In this document: piece after piece, positions 10,701 through 20,054 of the stretch
Numbering within the stretch: position 1 is the first letter of the stretch
How the letters are laid out: every line of letters begins with the position of its first letter
Assembly: GCA_001599355.1 (NCBI GenBank)
Contig: BCGQ01000001.1
Span: 375,135-439,134, forward strand
Reading direction: 5' to 3'
Source of the DNA: Nakazawaea peltata
Taxonomy: Eukaryota > Ascomycota > Pichiomycetes > Alaninales > Pachysolenaceae
DNA: 64,000 bases
Program-made: the position numbers and the translations under genes
Notes under the pieces: model-generated
The model's database searches: none
Told to the model about the DNA's origin: nothing
The model's input: only the letters and a program-made list of their open reading frames with translations

Positions 10701-10842
10701 TCCTCAAGGTAAGAAGTCATCATTGTCTGCTGATTTCATTGATGATAGTGATGAGGGGTTGAGTGGAGAGGAACCTGATCTCAATGATGACAAGAGTGAG
10801 GAAGAGAAGAGTGAAGAGGAGAAGAGTGAAGATGAAGAGTGA
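7744..10842 (+). CDS. CTR9: Paf1 complex subunit Ctr9
   Basis: 1032 aa, about the family length (1077 in S. cerevisiae). Successive TPR-like helical repeats fill roughly residues 60-830, for example GWINFLQGNYDYSYEVFDKI, NNIGVFHYLKGNLEISRKFL and GLAITFAELKNYGLAIEIF. A charged coiled coil rich in EEE/KLK follows (about 870-940), then a Lys-rich and acidic Ser-Glu tail, as in other Ctr9 proteins. Ctr9 is the scaffold of the Paf1 complex, which travels with RNA polymerase II and promotes H2B ubiquitination and H3K4/K36 methylation. CTG codon 738 (YEQ-x-LK) fits the small TPR residue, Ala in yeast Ctr9. Confidence 0.92.
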   Translation: MSKKEETNLSSSFYLDQLPEEHWKKFESVDINISDGEVVTIDLNDELPDASELSTLLSNENCSLQTWCIIAKRYAVQGRFDDAMELIGDAFKLTNIMELSSQDKLSLNNLTIWINILLKDLPKLLEESNIVQQINQLDFVNLITNGWINFLQGNYDYSYEVFDKILKVQPSNLSAMFGKAHILLSRKNYGSSLKLYQKILELNPLAAPDPRIGVGLCFWFLKHKELAYKAWDNSYKMKATLEVEILKLIYEIDEAFNNSINDESFKSSFASLVKKVNEYLTKDLNNNVLLLIVCSVLFMLGDYEKVIKVASKIIGSNEVPQNVLSDLSFWLARCYFASGDIINATKFYNESIKLNGGNILAKLGLVQSQILRNSLEELLISTEGFLKQHSNSLELNYLIGLLHVEKKDSLKKAIYYLEKYLTLCGRANEPVHYNCYLVLSELYESSDLNKSIEYLSKAIEYFKDSNKEQPVELFNNIGVFHYLKGNLEISRKFLSIANEKVADLEDDENYLSVTIQYNNARVSESLNLEESKKVYSSTLKSYPSYLSAKLRLLFISCFDESKDYSLLLEEVNELLENNQDVLEVRSFYGWFIKKYGSTLKLDKDLESKHHKETLVKYASHDSFALISLGNAYLTISKEIKVTSKDLQEKKNQYLIRATQLFQKVISLDGKNLYATQGLAITFAELKNYGLAIEIFKKLKNNMSKNDSTVNDLSIYFNLGNLLVSMKSYARAIEVYEQLLKFNAENSKIYCLLGRAWLLRGFHEKSYESLLSSLSNAEKAYDLKKSPALSFNISFVQFQIAELVKRLPIQSRSVSIIEETMVGIEAAIKNLKELASLPNPPYSKDELESRATMGSNTIISQLDRLLEEQKDYDLKFSEKLIKARKLQEEENARRLKLKQEQEAKELEELLKLIEQRKKLEEESSKWLEDMIELEKDENDVVSDGEKEAAVELTPKRKRLEKKKGSKKRKILSDDDDDEEESPKKRAAPQGKKSSLSADFIDDSDEGLSGEEPDLNDDKSEEEKSEEEKSEDEE

Positions 10843-10909
10843 TAGAGACAAGTTTTCTTGTAAAATTATTGTATAAGTGAATTGATATTGATAGTGATTG
10901 GTGTAGAAG

Positions 10910-10954
10910 AGTTATCTTGGTGAGAGTTATCTTGGTGAGAGTTCACTTGGTGAG
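10910..10954. repeat. Three tandem 15-bp units
   Basis: AGTTATCTTGGTGAG twice, then AGTTCACTTGGTGAG, head to tail just after the CTR9 stop. Confidence 0.85.
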
Positions 10955-11311
10955 AACTTGTAATTGAGCTGAGACGCGAATTGCGCGGGTGGTTGGTGTG
11001 CGAGTGTGTGCGTCGACGGTGAGCGAGGGCGTGGGTGTAACTTCGTTAGAATGCGCATAATCGTGATCGCACATCTACTTGAAATTGTGCGAATTATCTA
11101 CAATCAATAAATAGGAATAATTATTAGTAATTAACTAGATCGGATAAGGTGAATTAAATAGATATAAATTTATAGGGGTGGAAAGGGGTTAATTGGGTTA
11201 TTTAATATCACGTCAATTGAACGATCATTTATATCATTCATCTCACTACATCTTAGTTTAGTTTAGCCCTGTTGTTGACCCCCTCTCAATTGCCCCTCAC
11301 ATCACCACCTC

Positions 11312-11363
11312 NNNNNNNNNNNNNNNNNNNNNNNNNNNNNNNNNNNNNNNNNNNNNNNNNNNN
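11312..11363. other. Assembly gap (52 Ns)
   Basis: Unresolved bases inside a C/T-rich low-complexity stretch. The true length of the repeat here is unknown. Confidence 0.98.
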
Positions 11364-11378
11364 CAACCCCCCCCCCCT

Positions 11379-11460
11379 CCCCTCATAACTACCTTCCCCT
11401 CATAACTACCTTCCCCTCACAACTACCTTCCCCTCACAACTACCTTCCCCTCACATCACC
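11379..11460. repeat. 17-bp CT-rich tandem repeat
   Basis: CCCCTCATAACTACCTT at 11379, 11396, then CCCCTCACAACTACCTT at 11413 and 11430, and a degenerate fifth unit. It directly follows the Ns and a run of C, so the assembly gap was probably caused by this array. Confidence 0.85.
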
Positions 11461-11518
11461 TTCTACCCCCTTTACCCCTTTACCCCTAACCCCTCGCTCA
11501 CCTTCTACTTTTTCCTAA

Positions 11519-11542
11519 GAAAAATTTTATAAGAAAAATTTT
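11519..11542 (+). promoter_or_regulatory. Two RRPE-like motifs upstream of NOP8
   Basis: GAAAAATTTT occurs at 11519-11528 and again at 11533-11542, 43-66 nt before the ATG. RRPE motifs are typical of yeast ribosome-biogenesis genes, in keeping with Nop8. Confidence 0.55.
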
Positions 11543-11584
11543 CTAAACCACATCTCTGATGATCATCACTGATCAGTAACCACA

Positions 11585-13150
11585 ATGTCTGAAACAAAAA
11601 CCCTCAGATTGTATATAGGTAACATATCCGAGGAACTTTATCAAGATCAGGATCAACTCAGCTCGAGACTCTCGAAGTTTGGTGAGTTGAAGAGTCCTCT
11701 TGAGTTTCACAAGAAACAACTTCTGATCACCTACTTCCTGTATGTAAATATTGACATTTCTCAGAAGGAATACTCGAAATTGAAATCTCATTTGAATGGT
11801 GTCAAGTTTAAGGGTACAACATTGGTAGTAGATGTACTGAAACAGGATTATATGCAGAGATGGAAGGAAGACAAGGAGAAGGCAGATAACTTGGAACTGG
11901 ATAGAATAAAGAAGGACAAGATCGCGAAGCTGCGAGAAGAGAGGATCCTGGCTCTGAAATCAATACATAAGTTCAAGGATAGTTTATTAGTTGTCAAGGG
12001 ACGTTTAAGAAAGTCTGCTAGAAAGAATATCAAGTCGTTGACTATAAGATGTTTCCTTAATGGGAAGCTTATTACACCTAGATCTAGAAAGACAAAGGTT
12101 TGGGGTTATGATAAGACCAAGAAGTTGAGGGATTTGACTTGGGTATTTGAGCATAATGCTTGGAAAACTGGTACTTATTATATTGTGGAGAGACCGACCC
12201 TCACCAAGATGGCATTATCTTCTCAACTGGCTGTAAATAATGAAGTAGCTGTCGATGCTGAGAAGGAAGAATCTGAAGAAGAGTTTGAAATTGAAAAAAG
12301 TACAAATACCAAGATTTTAGGGGACTTATTCTCAAGTTTCGATTTCGACAAACCAATTCTTGATATTAATGAGAATGAGGAAGATGAAAGTGGGGATAGT
12401 GAGTATGAGTTCGAACTGAAATTCCAAGTCGATGATGAGAGAGATAGTTATAATGTTAAAACAAAGGATTGTACAAATGCTATGGCTGCAGTGGAAGAAT
12501 ATAAGAGAATGAACCCTCAAGAACCTTCAAAGGTTGAGCATTATCAAGATAGTGATGAGGATTCCAAATCTGATAATGATAATGATGAAGAATTCATGCC
12601 TTCCTTCGGGGAAAGTAAGGTCAGTGCACCAGTGGCTGATAATAATGATGATGAGGATGCTGATGTCGATGAAGAGTTTATGCCTTCATTCGGAGGTAAT
12701 AAACTGGACGAACAGGAGAGTGAAAATGATGATGAATTCTTACCTACATTTGGATCTAAAGATGTTAATAACACCGAGACATTAAGATCATTATTCAATC
12801 CAACTAATGCCTCAGAAAACACTGAGACTGTGTCCAGTGGATTCAGATTGGAAGATTCAGATATCGATGAAGATCTGCAATTAGATTTAGAAGCTGATAA
12901 AGAGGAAATCGTAAAGCTTCAAGAGGAGAAAAAGAGAGAAATGATGATGAACACGATCAAGACATCAACTTTGTTCTTCCCTCATTTCGAGTCACCTTTC
13001 TTACAACAACAAAGTCAGTTGAACAAGATATCTAAAGATTTCGATAAAGAAACTTACAAAGAATGGTTCTTTGAGAAACGTGGAGAACTCAATAGAGAGT
13101 TCAGAAGAACCAAAAGAGATTTTATGAGACAACTCAGTAAACGTAAATAA
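11585..13150 (+). CDS. NOP8: 60S ribosome biogenesis factor Nop8
   Basis: 521 aa. An N-terminal RRM covers about residues 6-85 (LYIGNISEELY, then VKFKGTTLVVDVLKQDY). A conserved middle (TKVWGYDKTKKLRDLTWVF, WKTGTYYIVERPT) matches yeast Nop8 in order and spacing. The acidic second half carries a short motif three times: EEFMPSFG at codons 335 and 363 and DEFLPTFG at codon 383. The C-terminus is basic (KRGELNREFRRTKRDFMRQL). Nop8 is a nucleolar factor needed for early pre-60S maturation. It converges on RIB4, 22 nt apart. Confidence 0.85.
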   Translation: MSETKTLRLYIGNISEELYQDQDQLSSRLSKFGELKSPLEFHKKQLLITYFLYVNIDISQKEYSKLKSHLNGVKFKGTTLVVDVLKQDYMQRWKEDKEKADNLELDRIKKDKIAKLREERILALKSIHKFKDSLLVVKGRLRKSARKNIKSLTIRCFLNGKLITPRSRKTKVWGYDKTKKLRDLTWVFEHNAWKTGTYYIVERPTLTKMALSSQLAVNNEVAVDAEKEESEEEFEIEKSTNTKILGDLFSSFDFDKPILDINENEEDESGDSEYEFELKFQVDDERDSYNVKTKDCTNAMAAVEEYKRMNPQEPSKVEHYQDSDEDSKSDNDNDEEFMPSFGESKVSAPVADNNDDEDADVDEEFMPSFGGNKLDEQESENDDEFLPTFGSKDVNNTETLRSLFNPTNASENTETVSSGFRLEDSDIDEDLQLDLEADKEEIVKLQEEKKREMMMNTIKTSTLFFPHFESPFLQQQSQLNKISKDFDKETYKEWFFEKRGELNREFRRTKRDFMRQLSKRK

Positions 13151-13172
13151 TAATTGCATAGCATTCATCTAT

Positions 13173-14558
<1,386 letters not shown>

Positions 14559-15191
14559 TCAGTTGGTATCATTGGCTTCAATTTGAGACCGAAGCTTTAC
14601 ATAATCTTGGTATGTGATCATCGTTTTTTCTCCTTCATATCTGGTGACACTCATATTCAACTCTTGTGGAGACACAGACTTGTACAATCCCAGTTTCTTA
14701 ATTAAATTCTTCAACGTTTCCTCTTGATCCCAATTCTGTTCTACAGCAACTTCAGGAAGGAAAGTACCCGAATAACGACGTGATTGATATTGGAAATTGA
14801 TCTTGATTCCGTGTCTCCCTAACTCCCAATCTAATGGAGTGGAACATGGTTCGAAATTCTTTAATAAAGTAATTGAACATTCTAAAAACGACAACTCTCT
14901 TGCATTGATACCACTAAATCTGGTGTCTTCAAACAGAGATATGAGCAGGTATTGTTTTATTCCATCTTCTACTTCTAAATCCGAAAACGTCCCAATACAT
15001 CCTCTCAAATGTTTTTCGCCATCCTTCATTCGTATACTCCAGGAAACAAACAAAGGTGAATCCGAATCTTTGGACAACTCATAACCGGTATGCTTCTTAT
15101 ATGTATGCAATGGATACTGTTTCATATCGAGCAACGAATGACAAAGCTCATCGAACAGTAACGCCAGGTAAGGCGATAATGATGAACTCAT
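14559..15191 (-). CDS. AMMECR1-domain protein (YOR289W-like)
   Basis: 210 aa from the ATG at 15191; the frame is open further upstream but without an ATG. It carries the AMMECR1 domain: PLFVSWSIR, LRGCIGTFSDL (the LRGCIGT hallmark, about residue 63), a DTRFSGINARELSFLECSITLL core and GRHGIKINF then YSGTFLPEVAVEQNWDQEETL. The family is found from archaea to humans and has no agreed biochemical activity; human AMMECR1 is named for a deletion syndrome. In yeast the orthologue is the uncharacterised YOR289W. CTG at two N-terminal positions (PY-x-AL-x-FDEL) fits Ala better than Leu. Confidence 0.85.
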   Translation of the reverse strand: MSSSLSPYLALLFDELCHSLLDMKQYPLHTYKKHTGYELSKDSDSPLFVSWSIRMKDGEKHLRGCIGTFSDLEVEDGIKQYLLISLFEDTRFSGINARELSFLECSITLLKNFEPCSTPLDWELGRHGIKINFQYQSRRYSGTFLPEVAVEQNWDQEETLKNLIKKLGLYKSVSPQELNMSVTRYEGEKTMITYQDYVKLRSQIEANDTN

Positions 15192-16571
15192 ACTGTTGGA
15201 ATTATGCAAATGAAATGACAATTGAAGAGATTCAACAAAGTTTCTATGATAAAGGGGGGCAATTGGATTTAAAATGCTTGTAGGTCAAAAACCAAATATC
15301 AAACAAATGAACTTGCCAAAATGATAATAATACAGACCAGTGACTACTCGAGAGAATATGTTATCAGCAGACTTAATTTTTATATATCTTTCAACATATC
15401 TGAAATTGATATGAGAACGCAAAGCAAGACCTTGATTCGGAAAAAAAAGAAAAGAAACGAAAATATGTATAGAGCCTGAAAAAGAAAAAAATTTTCTTGT
15501 CCCTTTATTTTCTGGGCTATTCTGATATTTGCCTTCAGTGAAGAATATTATTTAACTTTGATCAGAGCTTGTCTATCAATGCCAAAATAAGGATTTGTGG
15601 GGGAGGGGTGAAGTTGTTCAGAATTGTGAGGCTCGACTTACCTAGAAAAACGATTGGATTTGGATTTTAACGGGTAATCTCGCTTCGCATCATCAACTGT
15701 TAGCGCACGAAAACCGCAGATTACTCTCCACTAACTTCCTAAACTGTCTCAATCGTTGTCACTCTGTCAGGTACCGTTCTTCTTGTCGTGCTTTTTTTTT
15801 TTTACGCCCCACGCTTTTCCATATTTTTCTGTTTTTTACCAAATGAGGCGAAATTTGTCATAAAAACAAAGTCAAGTCCCGAGTCTGAAGGGACCTACCT
15901 GCTACATTGCGCACTATTGTAGAACATAGAGAGTTGCGAACAGCTTGAAGAATTGATTGCTTATACACTAAAATATGTGCAGCAACTACACAATAGAAAC
16001 ACATATTCGCCTTGCATTTGCACTTGCCGATCAAGGTCCAGAACCTTGTTCGTTAGATTCTCGCGCACGTATACGCGACAGTAGTGTATTGGGTAACCAA
16101 TTCCATAATAGGCAATTATATGGTCTTTTGACATAAACCCTCGACGCCTCGGCGAAGGACCGTCCCATACTCAGGGTCTCTAGTTAGACTAGTATTTTGG
16201 AATCATATTCCGAGTATCACTTCAAGCCTGTCTCCTGTAAAGCTCCTGGCTACTCCTTGACCTACTTCCTCCTCCTGCACATACTCACCCCTGTTCTTCC
16301 CTTGCCCTGGTCCTCACTCCTCCTGCTCCTCGCCCTCTCCCTCCCTGTAGCAGATTATCAATTTCCCAAGCCTAGGAACACCAGCGGCTATTGAAAAAAT
16401 CAACATCAACTAACTCTGAAGCTCAACAGAACACTAATTGATTTTGTCACGTGCAATATTGATCGAAATTCATCGGAACTGTGGTAAAGTTTTGGTGTGG
16501 TATCAATAGTTTGCATTTCCATTCAGAGGGATCTCTTTTTAATAGGAAAACACCAGAGGCAATTCTAAGAG
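15192..16571. other. 1.4 kb intergenic region upstream of PBP1
   Basis: Large for this genome. Seen: a T13 run (15791-15803), a perfect 6-bp hairpin CAAGGT/ACCTTG with 5-nt loop (16032-16048), a CGCGCACGTATACGCG near-palindrome at about 16062-16077, and a C/T-rich stretch at 16250-16350. Short open frames here have no ATG-led conserved product. It could hold a non-coding RNA or a long regulated promoter. Confidence 0.5.
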
Positions 16572-18824
16572 ATGTCGGGACAGAATGTTAATTCGAAGTC
16601 CCCTTCCACTGGGGGACCATCACCATCACCAGAGCATCGTGGGGGTTCTGCCAATCAGAAGCATCGTCGTTCAATGTCGAAATCAGGTGAACACTCCAGC
16701 CGTTCTAGCAGTCTGAAAAGTGGTGGTGCGCCGAAGCCTAATGGATCTGGTCATAACAGATTGTCGCCACAATTACAGTCTGTAGCATCCAAGCACATGG
16801 ATGATAGAACTTTATATTTGTTGGCTAATGCAATTGGCTCCAAATGTATTGTCACCGTCACCTCTGGTACAAGGTACACCGGTTTACTTTACACCACTTC
16901 ATCATTTTTGGAAGGGGGATTATCTTGTGTATTGAAGTTCCCAGAGTTGTATAGTTTGGATTCTGATGATGAGTTGGATCCAAATTATGAATTACCTGAG
17001 ACTTTGGTTATCGAGTCCAAAGATCTTGCTGATTTGGAGATTGTAGATTTGGATTTATCTGCAGACGCTGCTCCTGCCCTGGCTGAACCACAAAAGACTT
17101 CATTCAAAACAGATGTTGATATCTCGGCTGGTAAGATCCAATCTCAAGAACGTGAATTGGAGAAATGGGTCCCTGAAGAGATATCTTCTGGAATCGGTGG
17201 AGGTTTGGAAGATGAATCTGTTGGTGGTAGCGGTCAATGGGATCAATTTGCCGTGAACGAAAAGAAGTTTGGAATCCAATCCACTTTCGATGAGAATCTC
17301 TACACTACAAAGATTTCAAAAGATGATCCTAAATATCAACAAAGATTACTGTATGCAGAGAAAGTTGCTAGGGAGATTGAAAGTTCCGGTCATAATGGAA
17401 ATGTACATCTTGCTGAAGAGAGAGGTTTGGTTGTCGATGATAGTGGATATGATGAAGAAGACAAATATTCAGGTGTTGATAGAAGAGGTGAAGAATTGAT
17501 GGCTGCTATTAAAGGTGGTGCATTTGGTAATGGATCCACTGGCAATGTCCAAAGGGAATTCAAAAGTGATAAATATGTTCCTCCAAGACACAGAGCTGCT
17601 CTGTATCATGATGATCCAGCCATTCTTTCATCTACTGATATGAAGGCCAATGAAACAAAGCCTGTTTCTGTTAATTCTTTACCTGAAAAACCAAAAGAAC
17701 TGATTAAACTGAAGGAAAATCGTCCTGAAATCGATGCTTTGAAAGAATTTAGTGCTAATTTCAAGATTCCAACCAAATTCCCTTCTAAGGATAAGTCACC
17801 TGTTGAGCCAGTTTCTACTAAAACTGAAGAGATTAAGAAAGAAGAACCAAGTAAACCAGAATCAGTGGTGGCTGAAAAACTGCCTGCCGCTACCCCTCTG
17901 AAGAAAAAAATGGACCCAAAAACAGCCATCACATTCAAGATGAATCCAAATGCAGCTTCATTCCAACCAATGAACTTCCAACCTCCTCAAGGTCCAAGAG
18001 GATCATTCAGTTCGAGATCTCCAAACGCTTCTCATGCTTCACCTCGTGTCCTGCATTCATCTCCTTCCAAAAAATATATGACTCCAGTCAATTTCTTTGG
18101 AACTAGAGTACCTAATGGTCAGCATAAAACCATTTTCTCGAAATCGTTCAATTTCTTCAAACATGTAGGATCATTGGAAAAGTTAGAGAAACCGTTTGTT
18201 GCTGCCCCAACATGGGCTGAAGAAATCGACCAAAGTTATATGAACGAGTATGAATTGTATCCGGAGAAGATTTCTATGCCTCTGCCTCCAAATTCCGCAA
18301 TGAGATACTATGGATCTGCGCAATCCCCTATGGCACCGCCCCAGTTTTTCCCTCCAGGGGCACCAATCTCACCTCAGCATCCTCAACTGTCACCTATTCC
18401 GGTGAACGGTCCAATCATAGTGCCATCTCCAGTACAGGCCCAATTCCCGAACCCAGAAGATGGAGGTGGAAGAACTTTATCACCATCCCATCAACAACTG
18501 GTCCCTCTGTATTACCCCCCATTTATTCCTGCAGGTGGAGCAGTACCGAATTTGCAGGCGCGCGGACCGCCTCAGCAACAAGATCTGTCAACGTCACCAA
18601 GAATGCACCGCCAGAAATTCAATAATTCCAATAATATGCAGCGTCAACAGCCACAGCAAATGTTCCAACTGCAACCATATCCTATGTTTGTGCCAATGCC
18701 ACCTGGGGCCCCGGGAGCTCCGGCTCTCGGTAGTCCAGGGGGTCCAAGAGGCTCTTCAAATGGTGTGTATCCACTGATGGGATATTATGTCGTTGGTCCT
18801 CCTAACGGTGGGAGACAGTTCTAG
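16572..18824 (+). CDS. PBP1: Ataxin-2 homologue Pbp1
   Basis: 750 aa. A Ser/Pro-rich N-terminus is followed by an Lsm-type fold (about residues 75-135: RTLYLLANAIGSKCIVTVTS then GTRYTGLLYTT). The LsmAD domain runs from about 225 to 300 (KFGIQSTFDENLYTTKISKD, AREIESSGHNGNVHLAEERG, VDDSGYDEEDKYSGVDRR). A long Pro/Gln/Asn-rich disordered tail follows. Pbp1 binds Pab1, regulates poly(A) tails and stress granules, restrains TORC1, and works with Mkt1, whose gene also lies in this window. The tail contains a PAM2-like or low-complexity region that I cannot place exactly. Confidence 0.92.
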   Translation: MSGQNVNSKSPSTGGPSPSPEHRGGSANQKHRRSMSKSGEHSSRSSSLKSGGAPKPNGSGHNRLSPQLQSVASKHMDDRTLYLLANAIGSKCIVTVTSGTRYTGLLYTTSSFLEGGLSCVLKFPELYSLDSDDELDPNYELPETLVIESKDLADLEIVDLDLSADAAPALAEPQKTSFKTDVDISAGKIQSQERELEKWVPEEISSGIGGGLEDESVGGSGQWDQFAVNEKKFGIQSTFDENLYTTKISKDDPKYQQRLLYAEKVAREIESSGHNGNVHLAEERGLVVDDSGYDEEDKYSGVDRRGEELMAAIKGGAFGNGSTGNVQREFKSDKYVPPRHRAALYHDDPAILSSTDMKANETKPVSVNSLPEKPKELIKLKENRPEIDALKEFSANFKIPTKFPSKDKSPVEPVSTKTEEIKKEEPSKPESVVAEKLPAATPLKKKMDPKTAITFKMNPNAASFQPMNFQPPQGPRGSFSSRSPNASHASPRVLHSSPSKKYMTPVNFFGTRVPNGQHKTIFSKSFNFFKHVGSLEKLEKPFVAAPTWAEEIDQSYMNEYELYPEKISMPLPPNSAMRYYGSAQSPMAPPQFFPPGAPISPQHPQLSPIPVNGPIIVPSPVQAQFPNPEDGGGRTLSPSHQQLVPLYYPPFIPAGGAVPNLQARGPPQQQDLSTSPRMHRQKFNNSNNMQRQQPQQMFQLQPYPMFVPMPPGAPGAPALGSPGGPRGSSNGVYPLMGYYVVGPPNGGRQF

Positions 18825-19020
18825 TATATTCTAGTATTTGCTAGTATAATAAATATCGGTTAAATCAGTAATTAGTAATGTAGTGGCTCTGTACGGAGAT
18901 CTGTTTGAGATCTAATGATCTCTGGGCTCTTTTTTTGCACCGTCTTCTCCACCTGTCTCTCCGCTCATCCCATCTGCTCATCGCCCCCTTTTGAGCCCCG
19001 AGGCGCCTGCGTGATCCTCA

Positions 19021-19028
19021 TTACGTAA
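19021..19028. promoter_or_regulatory. Yap1-type bZIP site TTACGTAA upstream of thioredoxin
   Basis: Perfect palindrome TTACGTAA, 180 nt before the ATG. Yap1 and related AP-1-like factors bind TTACGTAA/TTASTAA and induce thioredoxin in other yeasts. Confidence 0.6.
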
Positions 19029-19083
19029 CCCCCTTTAAATTTTACGCGCACTAAACTTAAAACGTTCGAGAGCTTCTACAGCG

Positions 19084-19090
19084 TTAGTAA
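19084..19090. promoter_or_regulatory. Yap1-type site TTAGTAA upstream of thioredoxin
   Basis: Second match to the TTASTAA consensus, 118 nt before the ATG. Together with the upstream palindrome it suggests oxidative-stress control. Confidence 0.5.
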
Positions 19091-19137
19091 GCAAACGGGA
19101 GAAAAAAAGAAACGCTCAAGGCAAAGTCTGATTTTCT

Positions 19138-19145
19138 TATATAAA
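19138..19145 (+). promoter_or_regulatory. TATA box of the thioredoxin gene
   Basis: TATATAAA, 63-70 nt before the ATG. TATA-containing promoters are usual for stress-induced yeast genes. Confidence 0.6.
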
Positions 19146-19207
19146 GAGGGAGTTTTTCGTTGAAAGAAATATGTTTAGATTAAGATATCGAAAATAATAA
19201 ATTAAAA

Positions 19208-19519
19208 ATGGTTGCTGTTATTGAATCCGAAGCTCAATTCAAGGAAGCTCTTACTCACTCTGGTTTGGTCGTTGTTGACTTCTTCGCCACTTGGTGTGGT
19301 CCTTGTAAGATGATTGCCCCATTGTTGGACAAGTTCTCTCAACAATATACTGCTGCTAAGTTCATCAAGGTTGATGTCGATGCTTTGCCAGCTATTGCTC
19401 AAGAGTACGAAATCTCTTCTATGCCAACTTTGCTTTTCATTAAGGATGGTAAGGTTGTCCAAAAGGTTATTGGTGCTAACCCAGCTGCTATTAAGGGTGC
19501 TTTGGCTTCTTTGGCTTAA
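19208..19519 (+). CDS. TRX1: Cytosolic thioredoxin
   Basis: 103 aa, a single complete thioredoxin fold. The active site is TWCGPCK with redox cysteines 30 and 33; the cis-proline loop is SSMPTLLF. No targeting sequence, so cytosolic like yeast Trx1/Trx2; the two cannot be told apart from one gene. It reduces ribonucleotide reductase, PAPS reductase and peroxiredoxins using thioredoxin reductase and NADPH. Leucines are nearly all TTG and CTT and alanines GCT or GCC, the codon pattern of a highly expressed gene. No CTG codon is used. Confidence 0.95.
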   Translation: MVAVIESEAQFKEALTHSGLVVVDFFATWCGPCKMIAPLLDKFSQQYTAAKFIKVDVDALPAIAQEYEISSMPTLLFIKDGKVVQKVIGANPAAIKGALASLA

Positions 19520-20054
19520 ATGATTTATATTTCATTCATGTTCTAATAAACGATATATAGAAATTATAATATGGTGTAAGATGGATGGATAGATTGGTGA
19601 GTGATCATCGGGTGAGTACTAAAACAAAAACTCAAAGAAATGCTTGAACGAATAGCTTGACTAATAGCTTGACTAATAGCTTGAACTAATTGCTTGAACA
19701 GTCTGGAATGCAATTATAGTTCAAATCTTGCAGTCGTTTTGGTCGTTCTAGTCGTTCTGGTTATTCTACTCCGCTTACCATTCTAGTCTCTAGTCTGATG
19801 AATAATACAATTAAATATTTTAAATTACGTGTAAAAATATGTCAAATTTATCCCATATCTCCTCTCCCTTATTAATTGTGGCTGATCTAATTGTCTTATC
19901 TACCATCTCTCGCCACAACCGTTGAAAAGCCATCGACCGAGGATCTAAAAAGAAAAGTTTAAATGGTCGTGTATATTTAACCAATCACATACTCAAATTT
20001 ATTCAGGGTTCAAAGACGATTCAAAGTCGGTTCATTGGAGGTTTAAAAGTCAAA
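19520..20054. other. Intergenic region TRX / ABZ2
   Basis: Contains about five head-to-tail 12-13 bp units of the TAGCTTGACTAA type at 19641-19699 and a GTCGTTCTAGTCGTTCTGG repeat near 19745. Otherwise nothing recognised. Confidence 0.55.
19641..19699. repeat. 12-bp tandem repeat (TAGCTTGACTAA)
   Basis: Five imperfect units; the two central copies are identical. Confidence 0.8.

Larger units (their letters stand above)
10843..11584. other. Intergenic region CTR9 / NOP8 with assembly gap
   Basis: Contains three 15-bp tandem copies of AGTTATCTTGGTGAG (10910-10954), a GTGTGCG-rich stretch near 11000-11030, an AT-rich part, a run of Ns and a CT-rich tandem repeat. No gene seen. Confidence 0.6.
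18825..19207. other. PBP1-TRX intergenic region
   Basis: Promoter of the thioredoxin gene, with Yap1-type sites and a TATA box listed separately. Repeated TTCTAGTA-type motifs lie just after the PBP1 stop (18822-18846). Confidence 0.6.

Noticed and set aside
12332-12822. Minus- and plus-strand open frames inside NOP8
   Set aside because: Shadows of the acidic Nop8 coding sequence in other frames.
16197-16394. 65-codon open frame in the PBP1 upstream region
   Set aside because: No ATG start (begins TTG); its hydrophobic run follows from CT-rich composition.
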